Assembly: GCA_018417955.1 (NCBI GenBank)
Contig: JACTVC010000043.1
Location: forward strand, 164,845 to 228,844
Length of the DNA stretch: 64,000 nucleotides
Direction of reading: 5' to 3'
DNA from: Laccaria trichodermophora
Lineage: Eukaryota > Basidiomycota > Agaricomycetes > Agaricales > Hydnangiaceae
In this document: positions 1 to 11,905 of the stretch, piece after piece
Layout: every line of letters starts with the position of its first letter
Numbering within the stretch: position 1 is the first letter of the stretch
The notes under the pieces: generated by a model
The model's input: the letters and a program-made list of their open reading frames with translations, nothing else
What the model was told of the DNA's origin: nothing
Database searches by the model: none
Translations under genes and position numbers: made by a program

Positions 1-1167
1 CTCGGTGCAAGTAAAACCTTGGACTACCTCCAGGACCACGTCTGGTGGAAGGATTTAGTCACCGACACAAAGGCATTTTGCGGAACATGCACGACATGTA
101 AGTGGAGTAAACCCAGCAACCAAAAGCTGTATGGCCTACTAAATCCCCTCCCAGTGCCAAGTCAACCATGGGAGTCTATTGGCATAGATTTTGTGGGACC
201 TTTACCAGAGTCTAAGAACCGTGATGGGTTCTTTGATTCGATCACTGTTATTATTTGTTTGTTAACAGCCATGGTGCACTTGGTCCCGAGCAGAATTAAC
301 TACAATGCTCGTCAAATAGCAGAACTCATGTTTGAGGAAGTTTATAAATTACATGGACTACCCAAGCATATCATAAGTGATCGGGATGTTTTGTTCACCA
401 GTATATTCTGGGGACATCTTCACAAATTGATTGGAACTAAGCTAAAAATGTCGAGCTCCTATCATCCCGAAACGGATGGCTCTACTGAACGTGCTAATCA
501 AATGGTAACTCAGATGCTTCGACAATGCATCAATGACAGGCAAACCGATTGGGTTTCCAAATTGCCAGCCATGGAGTTTGCCATAAATTCAGCAAGATCA
601 GAAAGCACAGGATTTGCTCCATTCTTCTTGAATACTGGAAGAATGCCAAGATCAATGATTTGGACTTCGTCAAAATCAAATGAATACCCCACTGTCCAGA
701 CTTTCGCGATTCAAAGAAAGTTGGCACTGATATCAGCACATGATAGCATTCTTGCGGCGTGAGTAAAGCAAACTAGGAATGCCAACCGAAAGCGGCAACT
801 TGCACCCTTTAAGGAAAATGAACTGGTCTACATTTCTACTAAAAACATCTCATTTCCAAAAGGCCTCGCGCGAAAGTTGATCCCCAAATATATTGGACCA
901 TACAAGGTCACTAAAGACTTTAAGAATCAATCCTTTCAAATTGATTTGCCTTCGCAGTTGAAACAAAGAGGCGTACACAACGTATTTCACGCCTCGCTGT
1001 TGAGAATTCACATCCCAAACAATGACCAACTCTTTCCCAGCCGCCTGGACACTCAAATCCCACTCGATGATAGCTTGGAGGGTGAGTGGGCAGTAGATAA
1101 GATCCTATCCCACTCAGGATCTAAGGAGAACTCCCTCTTTGAGGTACTCTGGCAGGCTGGCGACGTC
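1..1167 (+). pseudogene. Ty3/gypsy pol fragment (integrase core and C-terminal part), 5' end outside window
   Basis: The translation from about position 19 is a retroviral-type integrase that would insert element cDNA. It shows the end of the HHCC zinc finger (CGTCTTC), then catalytic Asp in GIDFVGP, Asp in ISDRDVLF and Glu in STERANQ, followed by the basic C-terminal region and an SH3-like stretch (IGPYKVTKDF, HNVFHASLLR). One in-frame TGA at 760-762 breaks the frame, which otherwise continues to 1167. At WQAGDV the frame is cut by element A and resumes at 3184 with TWLPYHQ, so the integrase tail and a chromodomain-like stretch continue across the insertion. Upstream protease, RT and RNase H lie left of the window. 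The single early stop and two large insertions make it inactive. Family assignment is firm; the lineage is not determined. Confidence 0.9.
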
Positions 1168-1490
1168 GAACTCTTTACTCTCCCCCACCTATTCCTACCG
1201 GACTCCTACTGGATTCCCGGAATCCTACCGGACTGGACTAGGACTGGGACACATTTTATGTTGGCTGATCACCATACAAATTTTGTATCCTAGTCCTAGT
1301 GGAGTCCTAGTAAATTCCTACCGGACTGAACCGAAATCACCAGGAATTGTGGAATTCTACTGGATTTTTAAGGAATGAGTCCAGTAGGAGTCCAGTACAA
1401 GGAGTCCAGTAGGAGTCCAGTAGGAATTTCCGGGGACAGGGAGCCCAGTAGGACCAGCAGTTTGTCACTGTTGTTGTTATTATATAATAT

Positions 1491-1588
1491 AAAAAAAAGC
1501 GCAACCTGACAGAATTGAACTCTCAACCTTATGGACATAGGGACAATATTATAGAGACGAGCACTTTACCAGTTACACTAGGAAGGCA
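1491..1588 (-). ncRNA. tRNA-like Pol III cassette of element A
   Basis: On the minus strand an A-box-like TAGTGTAACTGG (1580-1569) is followed 59 nt later by a B-box-like AGTTCAATTCT (1521-1511) and then by eight T (1498-1491), a typical Pol III terminator. After the T-run comes an AT stretch and ATAATAACAACAACA, also found after the cassettes of elements B and C. The acceptor stem does not close, so it is tRNA-derived rather than a working tRNA. It lies about 0.3 kb from the GAGGTC-type end and points toward it. Confidence 0.7.
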
Positions 1589-2317
1589 TTACTATAGGTA
1601 ATTATTATATGCTCTACATACCAACGTACTGACCTCCTTCCTAGAAAGGACGTCGGCGAATTCCGCAAGTGGGAATTTTGCCCAAACCCAACAACACTCG
1701 ACAACACCACCATCACCACCCTCTTGCTCACCCACCACGAACACGTTGCCCACCATGACCACAACGGACGACGACAACACACGACCACGACAACAACGAC
1801 GGCCACGACAGACGACGACAACAAACGACCATGGCACGCAACGACGACCCCACTCACGGACACGACAACCACCCACGAACCACGAGCGCCCGCCGACACG
1901 ACAAACAAGACGAGGGACAGCAGCGACCTGCTCCCACCCACCAACGACGACCGTAACACCCACCACCACAAACGATGCCTGCCACCCACGAAAACGACAA
2001 CCGCCGCCCACGAAAAATGCCCAGCGCCCATGAACGACAGCCGCTGCCCATGCAAACGACAACCGCCGCCCACGAAAAGCACCCAGCACACCCAAACGAC
2101 ATCCGCCGCCCACGAAAAACGCCTAGCACCCACAAATAACATCCACCGCCCATGCAAACGACGACCGCCACCCACGAAAAATACCCACCAAACCCAAACG
2201 ACGACTGCCGCCCACGAAAAACACCCACCGCCCACAAACGACATCCGCCGCCCTCGAAAAACGATGACCGCCGCCCACGAAAAACACCCAGCAAACCCAA
2301 ACGACGACTAAGTGTAT

Positions 2318-2770
2318 CTCTTCTCCCTGTCTCCTTCTCTCTGTTCCCCTCTCTCCCTCCCTCCCTCTCTTCCACCCTCCCACCCTCTCTTCCTCCCTCC
2401 CTCCCTCTCTTCCTCCCTCCCTCTCTTCCTCCCTCCCTCCCTCTCTTCCTCCCTCCCTCTCTTCCTCCCTCCCTCTCTTCCTCCCTCCCTCCCTCTCTTC
2501 CTCCCTCCCTCTCTTCCTCCCTCCCTCTCTTCCTCCCTCCCTCCCTCTCTTCCTCCCTCCCTCCCTCTCTTCCTCCCTCCCTCTCTTCCTCCCTCCCTTC
2601 CTCTCTTCCTCCCTCTCTTCCTCCCTCCCTCCCTCTCTTCCTCTCTCCACCTCTCTCACCCCCTCCCCCCTCCATCATTTCACTTGACTCACTTCCCCTC
2701 CTTCCATAGCTCTCTCCCTCCACCACTCCCTCCATCACTCCATCACTCCCTCCCCCTCCCTCATTACATC
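2318..2770. repeat. CCCTCCCTCTCTTCCT polypyrimidine block in element A
   Basis: About 450 bp of almost pure C/T on the plus strand built from CCCTCCCTCTCTTCCT-like units. Equivalent polypyrimidine blocks sit at the same place in elements B, C, D and F. All open frames here (Pro/Leu/Ser on one strand, Arg/Glu/Gly on the other) are composition artefacts. Confidence 0.9.
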
Positions 2771-2944
2771 AGTAAAATATCTTTCTGTATTTAGTTGTCA
2801 TTTCACAATACAACATTTCTTTAAATGTGAATTTTGAATAGAAATTTGAAGTTCTGACTTGGTAATATGTTGAAGTTGATATTCCAGTGGGAATCCAGTA
2901 GGAATCCAGTAGGACTTCAATGTGTGGAGCATTTCATCTAATTT

Positions 2945-3052
2945 GTTTAAGTCCAGTTGGAGTCCAGTAGAAGTCCAGTAGGAGTCCAGTAGGAGTCCAG
3001 TAGGAGTCCAGTAGGAGTCCAGTAGGAGTCCAGTAGGAGTCCAGTAGGAGGG
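2945..3052. repeat. Subterminal GGAGTCCAGTA array of element A
   Basis: The unit GGAGTCCAGTA is repeated about nine times head to tail, and the same motif recurs in inverted form near the other terminus (1200-1440). Each unit is partly palindromic with its neighbour. A tandem array of short sites just inside both ends resembles transposase-binding subterminal repeats, but this role is inferred. Confidence 0.85.
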
Positions 3053-3175
3053 GGAATGGAGAAATATGTGAAAATGCCTTTTTGGAAATTTTGTCAAAAT
3101 CCGGTAGGAATCCAGTAGGAATCCTACTGGAGTCCCGGAGTCCAGTAGGAATAGGTGGGGGAGTGATAAGTATTG

Positions 3176-4199
3176 GCGATGTCACCTGGCTGCCTTACCA
3201 TCAAATTTCACATCTCAATGCCCTACCTGTGTACCTCAACTTACTTGGCGTTCCCGGCATTTCAGAGTTGCCACAGGGGCATGGAAAGCCGCCAATTGAA
3301 GACCCTCAGATCTTCAGTGGTATGCTGGAAGTTTCCCCGTTCTGGGAGCTCCATAAAACCCCCCTCCGGATTCCTCTCCAACCCAGACCTTCCACTTCCC
3401 TAACTTTCCCCCCAACTTGCGTGCCCTCACATTCCTTATCACTTTGCACCATCATGCCAGACAACGACATCATTCTTCCAGACGCACCCCCGATCATGAC
3501 CATTGATCAGGACAACCCTGTTCCCGTCATCCCCGCCGAGAAAAAGTTACCCCAAATTCTCCCTCACACCATCGCACACGCTCAAATCAAGTGTCTCAGC
3601 CACACGAACTTTCTTGCCACCGACCCAATCAAACAGGAGAAGTATTTCTTCCATGTGGGTCAGATCGCCAGCTTCTGTTCCACCAACGCAGAACTTCGAC
3701 AAGGCCAGGTACCTGACGCCTTTCCTGCTGGCTACCGCGACTTCGCTGAGGTCTTCAACACCCACATTGAAGACAATCCCATTCGCTTTGCCACTTACGA
3801 TGCCAAATCAAAGGAATTCGATTTAAACGGCGACCCGTCACCCCATTACTATAGCGGATTTCTACATCACCAAGGACGACACTGGTACTAAACCCCGCGC
3901 TAGCAAATCCACGTGTGGACTTGAAACTAAACCCAGAGGCAAAAAGCGCCCTGCTCCCGAGACCAATGAACCAGCTGCTTCCTCCTCCTCCAACACTGCC
4001 CTCACTCCCCTCGTCGTTGAACCCGAACCCGAGCGCCTCATGCCAAAGTCGTCGAGAGCCTGCTATGGCACGCTGCGGAAGCACTTCATAAGCAGCACCA
4101 GCGCTTCGAAAGTGCTAAAGCCACCTGCCTTCAGAAGAAGAACAACGCCATCATTTTAGCAGCCGCTCGCGCTCGCTCCTCCACCTCCTAAATCATCCA
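3176..4199 (+). pseudogene. Gypsy continuation: integrase/chromo tail and downstream ORF, disrupted
   Basis: The frame cut by element A resumes here (GDVTWLPYHQ, then GISELPQGHGKPP), giving the end of the integrase/chromodomain-like region. An ATG at about 3453 (MPDNDIILPDAPP) could begin a second ORF of the same retroelement; it includes the stretch YRDFAEVFN and runs to a stop at 3889-3891. A different frame then stays open (YITKDDTGTKPR onward) to about 4158, so one frameshift is likely. I do not recognise this downstream product. The hAT transposon is inserted right after, at the ATCATCCA copy 4192-4199. Confidence 0.65.
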
Positions 4200-4451
4200 T
4201 AGTGTTGCCGCGGCTTGGCTAGCCGCAAGCCAGCTCACTGAACCAGCAGCTTTTGCCGGTTCTGGTTTGTGGATCACTCGAAAGCTGATAAGTCTGGTTC
4301 GGCTCGGCTTAGTCAGTGGCTTTGAATCGGTTATAGCCGGTAAATGGTTGCCGCATTTGATCACTCACACGTTAAGTAGAATGAGGGTAAATTTGTAATA
4401 GAATTTGAGACAAACACATTTTGTAATAAGTAAAATATATTGAACAAGCTA

Positions 4452-7387
4452 TCAATCCTCGTCATCCTGTCCAACAACATGAATCACCTCATCAATATCT
4501 ATACCGTCCTCCCTAATGTCTGAAGTTAGCTTCCCTAACAAATCCACTGAATCTTCATTGTCATCTGCATAGTACTTGAGCTTGTCTTCTGTGACAGCCC
4601 ATCCCTCTGTAAAGTTTAGCCGTTGCTGCTTGAGCAAAAACTTTAACATTTGAAGTGCTTCCATTAGAACAGGGTGGATTCAATTTCGCCGCTTTGTATC
4701 AGTTTCAGCACTGGATGAAAAAACACGCTCGGAAGGAACCGAGGATGCTTGAATGGGCAAATAATCTAATGCCATCACGTACAATATTGGATGAGTTTGA
4801 TTGCTTATCTACAAACAAATCAGTGGGGCAAATTAAAAAATAGTGAGAGACTATACTTACTGCCCAAAACCCTATAATATCTGTGCCACGCAGTGAGAGC
4901 GGCCCATTTTCGTATGACTCAAATTGTTCTTCAACACCTTGGACCTGCTGCGAAGAAGCACCTGTAACGTCCATCATATCTTCAAGTCCGTACTGTCCAG
5001 CTAAATCATGCCAGCTTCGCCTCTGTTGCTGTGAGGCTGCTGTACCAGGTGTAGGTTGTTCTTGTCCATGAAGACGGTCATGGTATTTTCGCATCTGCAA
5101 CAAGTATATTAGGTTACTGTCACCATAACAAACTGCGACACTTACAGTATTTTTTATAATTACGGTGGCCCTGGCAACGTAATTAGGCTCCCAGTGTCGT
5201 CGAATCCATGACAATCGTATTGAGGGATTTAGAACTGATGATGTCAAGTTTTTAGATGATTGATGAATTTGAACCTTAACTCACACATCGCAATAACATA
5301 GGCAGGCGAATCATCCATTTTCTTGTAGTAGGTTGTCGCCCAGTCGATACCAATATCCATCCATCGAGACAAGCGGGGGTGGTCTCTCCCAAGTTGCTCC
5401 CACGCCGTCATGAACATTTCGAAGGCGGGAATTGCACCTGATAAAACGGGAGTGCGCTCTTTTGACATGATTTTTTGCACTTGATGGGGTACCTAAGAAA
5501 AAGACTTAGCTTTGAACAGGTATCAATATTAGAGACATACACCGAGTACGATCTCAAAATCCTGGAGTACAGTCCACTCCATATCAGTAAGTCTAAGTTT
5601 TGCAAGCTCTTTGTTGATGGGCAAAGAAAGAAAATACTCGACGGCCTATTTTTATAAGTATACATTGATAGAGTGATGAATTTCAAACATACCGGGCGTA
5701 GATTACGAAACCGATTGATCATGAAATAAAGAGAATCCCACCGAACCTTCATGTCACATATAAGTTGCACTTGCTTAACCTGTATAGTTACCGTCGGATC
5801 CCCGGTTGACTTGAACCACCCTTTCTTGTTTCCATCCTCTATTACTTCTGCCAGGTGGTCACGTCGTTGACCTGAGGCATGTACTGCTTGCACGGTACTC
5901 CAGCACAACGCAATTGGGTCACGAGCAACCGCTTCTTCATAAGTCTGATTATCAGGATCACTTGGAGGGCCTGATGCGGATGCGACAAATCCCCCTGTAT
6001 CATCTACCAGGCTGATATCAGTAAATGCATCAATGACGTGATTCGAACATATGTTGGTAATGTGGGGGAAGCATCTTATATGGTTCTCCTTGTGATTAAA
6101 CTCAACATCGCGAGGGCGTAGAAGTATCTCGAGTTCTCTGAGGAATGCATCGTTGAGCGAGCAGTTATCGAGAGTCCAATGGCCTCCCTGTGCACATAAG
6201 CATAAAGTAGAAAAGGGAAAGGATATGAAACTTAGACGTGCCTTGACTGTGATCCCAACTCGATCCAAGAGATGGAGGACAATCCTTGCTAGCCTGTTTC
6301 CATTGTGGCTTCCTCGAAGACGGTGAAATGTGATGAGTGAAGAGCGCAGCTGGAGACCCTTTGGTTGACTTGTCTCTATGGATCCAATGTGTGGTAATGG
6401 CCAAGTATGGGTACCGTGCTTTTGTTGACCAAATATCCACTGTGTAGGAAATTTGTCCTGGCACATCCTAGAGTGATCAGTGAATACAAGGAAACAAAGC
6501 GGTCACTCAAAACAACATACCGCTAATTCCTGTTTCAGAGCCTTGAAATACGCATGCCATGCCTTGATAATGGATTCGCGCATCTTCGTTCGGCGGGGAA
6601 TGTCTTTATCCTCGAGGTCCTCATGTAAAAGCAAGAGGAGCTGTCAAAATTCTGGGCATTCAACAACATCAATAGACTACGAAGAAGGTTAGAGTAATAC
6701 CAAACATTAAAAGTCCTTTACCAACTTGATTGTCTGCAACGATGAAATTCAAAAGATGCTGTATCAATGCCTCCTGCAAAAATGGTGGATGTTGCGCTCC
6801 ATGTCCAGGGGGCGCGGAGGCTGTTCCAGATTCGCTCATGAGTGCAGGGACTTTCCATTTCATTTCATGACACTTCTGGAGATAGGAATCCTTGTGGCAG
6901 CTTAGCAGGTGGTTGCGCAATGGACTATTTGCGGTGTTCGCTGAGAAGCTGCCTGCACCCAGGCGCAAGTCTATCCCATTCATCCTAAATAACAATCCTT
7001 GTCAGTACAATGTCTAAAATTATGGAGGACCACGTACTTGCATAGCTTACATAGAGTTCTGCTTATTGGAGGCACCTTAGATCCACGTTCAAAGAAAAAA
7101 TCAATATCTGGGGCTGTTCGACTCTGTGAGGATTCTGAGGCTCGCTCAGAGGGTGTGACAGGTCTGGTGGAGGCAGCAGAGCCATCTACAGGCTCGACAC
7201 TCACAGGAGAGATCGGTCGTTGTATGTGCTGTACATCTTCATCGCCAGAATGTACGTCCAAGGGAGTGAAGTCGAATTCTTCTCCAGAACCGGATTCTTC
7301 ATGAAGGTTGACTGGCGCTGCTCTGCAGCCAGCTGTACGAGGAGGTGCTGGTTGCTGTGTTGTTTTTCTGCCTCTACCTTGGGCCAT
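4452..7387 (-). pseudogene. hAT transposase with BED finger, degenerate
   Basis: The reading runs from ATG at 7387 downward through several short introns. The N-terminal exon has an acidic/Ser-rich leader and a split BED-type finger (CKLCK, later HLLSCHKDSYLQKC). The central part includes ISYTVDIWSTKARYPYLAIT, HWTLDN and RCFPHITNICSNHVID, motifs of the hAT RNase H-like fold. Near the C-terminus the dimerisation region reads YLPIQASSVPSERVFSSSA followed by TDTKRRN. A TGA at 4680-4682 follows that motif where the family usually has Arg (CGA), so the frame is broken just before the last exon (EALQMLKFLLKQQ, acidic tail, stop at 4452). It lies inside hAT termini, so it was probably the mobilising enzyme of this element. 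Exon borders are approximate. Confidence 0.85.
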
Positions 7388-8029
7388 TAAGGAAGCTGGG
7401 TGGTTTACAGGGTTAGAGATGTTGTTCGGTACTTTATACAGAAGTATGGCTTAAACGTAGCACTTCGCATGCTGTTAGAGCGTGTTTCTATCAGAATTAA
7501 TGTAACAGTTAATTCAATCGGTATCTAATTGAATGTCTCATCCACTAAGGCATTACAGATAACTAACTTGAGGCTGTACAGCCAAAAATGTCGAACGTGA
7601 TTGGATTAAGCCAAGTACACCCTCAATCGGGGAGCTGTTGAGTAGCTTCATCTAGTTCAGCAGGGTTCTTGTTATTGATGAAATCGTTTACAAGCATGTT
7701 AGTACTACGAAAATAATGTGAGGCATGATCAACATACTGAATCTATTATCCTCCGATCCTCCATCCACATTGTCGTCGCATTGTCCACACCAGCCTCAGT
7801 TGAAAAACTTGCAAAGGGCATGAGGAATCTGCCTAGAAAGCAAGATGAACATGCGTTTGATAGCGATGAAGTAAGGCTGACCTTTATCCATACGAAGGGA
7901 CACAAGAAGGCTTCTTCGGTGTGATCGATAGACCCATGGCGATCATAGAGTATTCTAATCCCATACCAAGGCTTGGGGTCCACGGATCAATGCGCATTAT
8001 CCACCAGGTGCATCACTGATCGCATATCT

Positions 8030-8190
8030 GGGTGTGTCACCCATTGTGTGCCCGGGCATGTCACCCATCGCATGCCCGGGCGCATTATCCATCGCATGCC
8101 CAGGCGCATTATCCATCATGCATTCCAGACGCAATAACGATCATGTGTTCCAAATGCATTAACAATTGCGTGTTCAGGCACATTAACCAA
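8030..8190. repeat. Minisatellite with CATGCCCGGGCGCATTATCC units
   Basis: About five degenerate copies of a roughly 30-bp unit (consensus fragments CATGCCCGGGC and GCATTATCCATC) lie head to tail, increasingly diverged rightward. No function is visible. Confidence 0.7.
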
Positions 8191-8805
8191 CTCAGCGTGT
8201 ATCTAATCATGTTGTCTATCCATCATGTATGTACTGTTGAACTGTTTGAGCATCTCCGTCATCGGCCATTTCTTTCAGTTATGAGACATAGATGGCGGTG
8301 TTAGACGCAAAAGATTCTTGAGGAAAATGCTCATGTATTGACAAGATCTGTGTTAGATGATCAGCTGAGCTCCTTAAGAGGTTGAAGAGAGGATCCGCGG
8401 CGCCGAGGAAACGAGATTCTCACCGTGCAAAATAACAGTCTTCGTTGTTGAAGAGAAAACGGCGGCGCCTGGAAGACTGCTATTCGAAGAGAGGTGAGAA
8501 TTCGTCCTACAAAGGGGAAGCACAGTGCGCTTACCTGGGATGTCTCACGAGAGCTGACTCAAGTGTCGCGAAGAGTATTATTCAATGTACGGCGGTGCCG
8601 CTAATCAATTCGGCGAGGCCGAATTCAAACGAGCTGGGCCCACAGGCCTCCGAAAATATTACGGCTTTTTCATAGCTCATTCAACTATTTTAATGGTAGT
8701 AAATGGGTATCATTACTGCGTATCTATCTATAGTAATTTAACTACTACGCATAAGGTTAAGGGAGGGATGGGGGAAGGAAAAGAAAAGCGAAAAACGTTC
8801 CAGCG

Positions 8806-8955
8806 CTATATATCCAGGGCACTTTAGGGCCGCTTTTGATTTAGGGCAGGCATGGAATGTTGAGGGCAGGCGTAGAAGAATGTTTCTACGCCTGCCCTCA
8901 ACATTCCATGCCTGCCCTAAATCAAAAGCGGCCCTAAAGTGCCCTGGATATATAG
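8806..8955. mobile_element. 150-bp near-perfect hairpin MITE
   Basis: The left arm from CTATATATCCAGGGCACTTT is matched by the right arm ending AAAGTGCCCTGGATATATAG. The arms are about 70 bp, essentially identical, with a loop of a few bases around 8877-8882. Flanks GTTCCAGCG and CTTCAGCG suggest an imperfect TSD. It carries no ORF and sits about 600 bp upstream of the SPT5-like start. Confidence 0.75.
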
Positions 8956-10163
8956 TGCTTCAGCGTTTTGCGTGTTTCTTTTCCTTTCCTCCCCACTCAT
9001 TGTTTCCCCTCTGTGGTTGCTCCCCCCCCCTCTTGTATATAGATGTATATAGATGTATATAGACCTCACAAGACCCGTATATAGACTTTACATACAATTA
9101 TATACGCTGATTGTATGCAATATATATTTTAAATGCATCGTCACAAATACAGAGCACGCTAAGTTCCCCCTCCCATAATCCATTCATTACACGTAGTATC
9201 ATTGATGAGGGTAAAACACACCAAGGATAACAGGTAAGCCTTCAACACCTACATATCTCATTGTAACTAATCTAATAACAATCGACTCCTTTTATTCAGC
9301 CCACAACGAAATGAGTACGGAATGCCGCCATGGCTGTCCTTTTCGGCGAAAAGCGGTACTCACGTGATGGAAAGCAACTAGCCCTAAAGTCAACAAAAGA
9401 CAAAACAGCGCGCAAACAATCTCGAGCTTCTTTCCCATCTTCGTGCAGTGTCCGTGTAGTTTGTAGAGTCTATAGCTTTTAGAAACATTTGTGCGTGCTA
9501 GTAACTGAATTCCAGATGACTGTAATGTAATAGAAATGCAAGGAAATCCTCATGGAAGTGGAATACCCTGAGAGACCAACGAAACGCATAAAGCTCGAGG
9601 CAAGTCCCCCTTATTCTTGTGAGATTGATTAGCAAGCTAATCACACAACAGAACCCAGAAGTTCTTCAATTTTTGGATCTCGAAGCTGAAGTGTCAGAGG
9701 CAGAAACCGATGATGAGAATAACGGCAACGAAGGTGTGTATCATATGTTGTAACGATAGCTACTACACTTCTAATCATTTTCAAGGTGATCTTATCGACG
9801 ACGATGAAGACATCGATGATTTGATCTCAGGAGATGAGGTCTTTACCATCCCCCATGAGTTCTGGCGGAATCCGGCAGATTCCAAGCGGAATGTCGGAAT
9901 TCCATGGAATTCCGACGGAAACTAGTTGGCTGGAGCCTCAGCCATTCTGGTTTCCAATTCCATGGAAATTCCAATGGAATCCGACGGAATCCGGTGGAAA
10001 TGGTCGGAATCCGGGAGCCTCCCGGAACAGTTTCCATTGGAATCCATTGGAATTCCAACCAGATTCCATGGAATTCCAATGGAAAGTATATTCCAGTCAA
10101 ATTCCAACAGATTCCGAGAGATTCCAATGGATTCCAATATTTGTTGTTGTTATTATAATATAT

Positions 10164-10257
10164 AAAAAAATAAGTGGATGCATAAGGATTGAACTCTAGC
10201 CTCGGGGAAGGTCACGTGAAGTCCAAGCAGCAATATTTCCACTACACCATACGGCCG
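10164..10257 (-). ncRNA. tRNA-like Pol III cassette of element B
   Basis: Minus-strand A box TGGTGTAGTGG (10249-10239) and B box AGTTCAATCCT (10195-10185) are 54 nt apart and followed by seven T (10170-10164). The A box matches the Pol III consensus well. The 5' (GGCCGTA) and 3' (TGCATCC) ends pair only in part, so it is a tRNA-derived unit, not a tRNA gene. Past the terminator comes ATAATAACAACAACA as in elements A and C. Confidence 0.75.
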
Positions 10258-10329
10258 TTAAAATTGTACAAACATTTATTCTATACAACCCACCCTCACG
10301 GCCACCTTCCTAAACGAGTCGCGGCGTTT

Positions 10330-11395
10330 GCCGGCGTCACCATCAGCATTTCCGTTTTGCTGTCAACCACAACCACAACCTCAACCACAACCACCACCAC
10401 CACCACCGTCACCGCGACCAGCTCGGTCCCGCCAACCACGCCCACGCCAGCGGACAACGACGACGACACGACGACGACACGTCAGCGACGACGAGGCCGG
10501 CCACACGACGACGGACGACGACACGTCAACGCACGACGAGGACGACGACACGTCAACGCACGACAACGACGGACGACACGTCAACGCACGACGACGACGA
10601 CGGACGACGACGACGGGTCGCGTCAACACACGACGACCACGCACGACACGTCAGCAACAACAAGGACGACACGTCAACGGACGACGACAACTCGTCAACG
10701 GACAACGACGACGACGGACGACAACGACTCGTCAACGGACGACAAAGACGACGACGGACGACGACGACGACACGTCACGTCGACGGACGACACGTCAGCG
10801 ACGACGAGACGGCGCACGTCAACGGACGACGACGAGGACGACGGCGACACGTCAACGGACGACGACAAGCCCCCTCCCTTTTCCCTCCCCCCTTCCTATT
10901 CCCTCCTCCTTCCTATTCCCTCCTCCTTCCTATTCCCTCCTTCCTATTCCCTCCCCTTTCCTTTTCCCTCCCCCTTCCTTTGTCCTCCCCCTTCCCTGTC
11001 CCTCCCCTCCCTCTTCCCTGTCCCTTCCCTTTTCCCTCCCCCTTCCCTTTTCCATCCCCCTTCCCTTTTCCCTCCCCCTTCCCTTGTCAATCCTCTATTT
11101 CTTGTGCCCCCCCCCTTCCTTTTCCCTTTTCCCTTCCCCCTTCCTTTTCCCTTTTCCCTTCCCCCCTTCCTTTACCCTTTTACCTTCCCCCCTTCCTTTT
11201 CCCTTTTCCCTTCCCCCCTTCCTTTTCTCTTTTCCCTTCCCCCCTTCTTTTTCCCTTTTCCCTTCCCCCTTCTTTTTCCCTTTTCTCTTCCCCCCCCTTC
11301 CTTTTCCCTTCCCCCCTCTTCCTTTTCCCTTTTCCCTTCCCCCTTCCCTCCTCATTTCCTGCCCCTTCCTTGCCCATCCCCTCCCTCTCTAGTAT
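10330..11395. repeat. GACGACGACACGTCAACG-rich block plus CCCTTTTCCC polypyrimidine tract
   Basis: From about 10440 to 10870 the DNA is built from GACGAC, ACGTCAACG and similar short units. From 10870 to 11390 it is CCCTTTTCCCTTCCCCCTTCC-like. All three frames stay open through much of it (Thr/Arg/Asp, then Pro/Phe/Ser), which is a composition effect. The GAC-rich part resembles the Asp/Asn-rich coding region of the first gene in element E, so it may be an expanded relic of that gene. Confidence 0.8.
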
Positions 11396-11559
11396 ACACT
11401 GTATGTAGTTAAATATATTCTGTATTGTAATTGAAATACATCATTATTTGATCTAAATCACTTGTGAATTTGTGAATTTTATAAGGAGGTTTGAATTTCT
11501 GACTTGAATAAATACAGCTCAAGTCACCTGACCTCTACCTCAGTTCTGATCAGCACTAA

Positions 11560-11905
11560 TCAGTCTTCTGGAATTCCATTCAGAATCCAGCGGAATCCAT
11601 TGGAACTCCATTCAGAATCCAGCGGAATCCATTGGAACTCCATTCAGAATCCAGTGGAATCCATTGGAATTCCATTCAGAATCCGGTGGAATCCATTGGA
11701 ATTCCATTCAGAATCCGGTGGAATCCATTGGAATTCCATTCAGAATCCGGTGGAATCCATTGGAATTCCATTCAGAATCCGGTGGAATCCATTGGAATTC
11801 CATTCAGAATCCGGTGGAATCCATTGGAATTCCATTCAGAATCCGGTGGAATCCATTGGAATTCCATTCAGAATCCGGCGGAATCCACTGGAATTTGAGA
11901 TTCCT
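11560..11905. repeat. 32-bp subterminal tandem array of element B
   Basis: About nine copies of a 32-bp unit containing GGTGGAATCCATTGGAATTC lie head to tail, each with internal inverted symmetry (GGAATCC against GGAATTCC). The same array is present in element C at 45370-45655 on the other strand. There is no variable spacer, so it is not a CRISPR array. Confidence 0.9.

Larger units (their letters stand above)
1168..3175. mobile_element. Element A: non-autonomous KDZ-type element in gypsy pol
   Basis: The left end reads GAACTCTTTACTCTCCCCCA and the right end, read inward on the other strand, CAATACTTATCACTCCCCC. It is flanked by GCGACGTC (1160-1167) and GCGATGTC (3176-3183), a TSD with 7 of 8 bases matching. 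Removing the element plus one TSD copy rejoins the pol frame as WQAGDV-TWLPYHQ. From left to right it holds a subterminal array of GGAGTCCAGTA-like units, a tRNA-like cassette on the minus strand, a CAC/GAC-rich stretch (about 1690-2310), a pure polypyrimidine block, an AT-rich spacer and a second subterminal array. No transposase is encoded. Membership with B-F rests on termini, TSD length and identical internal order; KDZ mobilisation is inferred from element E. Confidence 0.88.
7388..9551. other. Spacer between hAT transposase and cargo gene
   Basis: This stretch separates the two divergently transcribed genes of the hAT and presumably holds both promoters. It contains a short CATGCCCGGGCGCATTATC-type tandem repeat (about 8030-8190), a 150-bp hairpin MITE (8806-8955) and a TATATAGATG repeat (about 9030-9085). 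Open frames at 7718-7924 and 8445-8827 have no recognisable domain and I do not call them genes. Confidence 0.5.

Noticed and set aside
1724..2794. Thr/Pro/Ser-rich and Arg/Glu/Gly-rich ORFs in element A
   Set aside because: Open in several frames at once because the DNA is nearly pure pyrimidine or CAC-rich; composition artefact.
10189..11412. 407- and 354-codon Thr/Arg/Pro-rich ORFs in element B and their twins in element C
   Set aside because: Simple-sequence DNA leaves all frames open; no conserved start or splice signals.
11560..11905. CRISPR array
   Set aside because: Repeats are contiguous with no unique spacers, the genome is eukaryotic, and the array is a transposon subterminal repeat.
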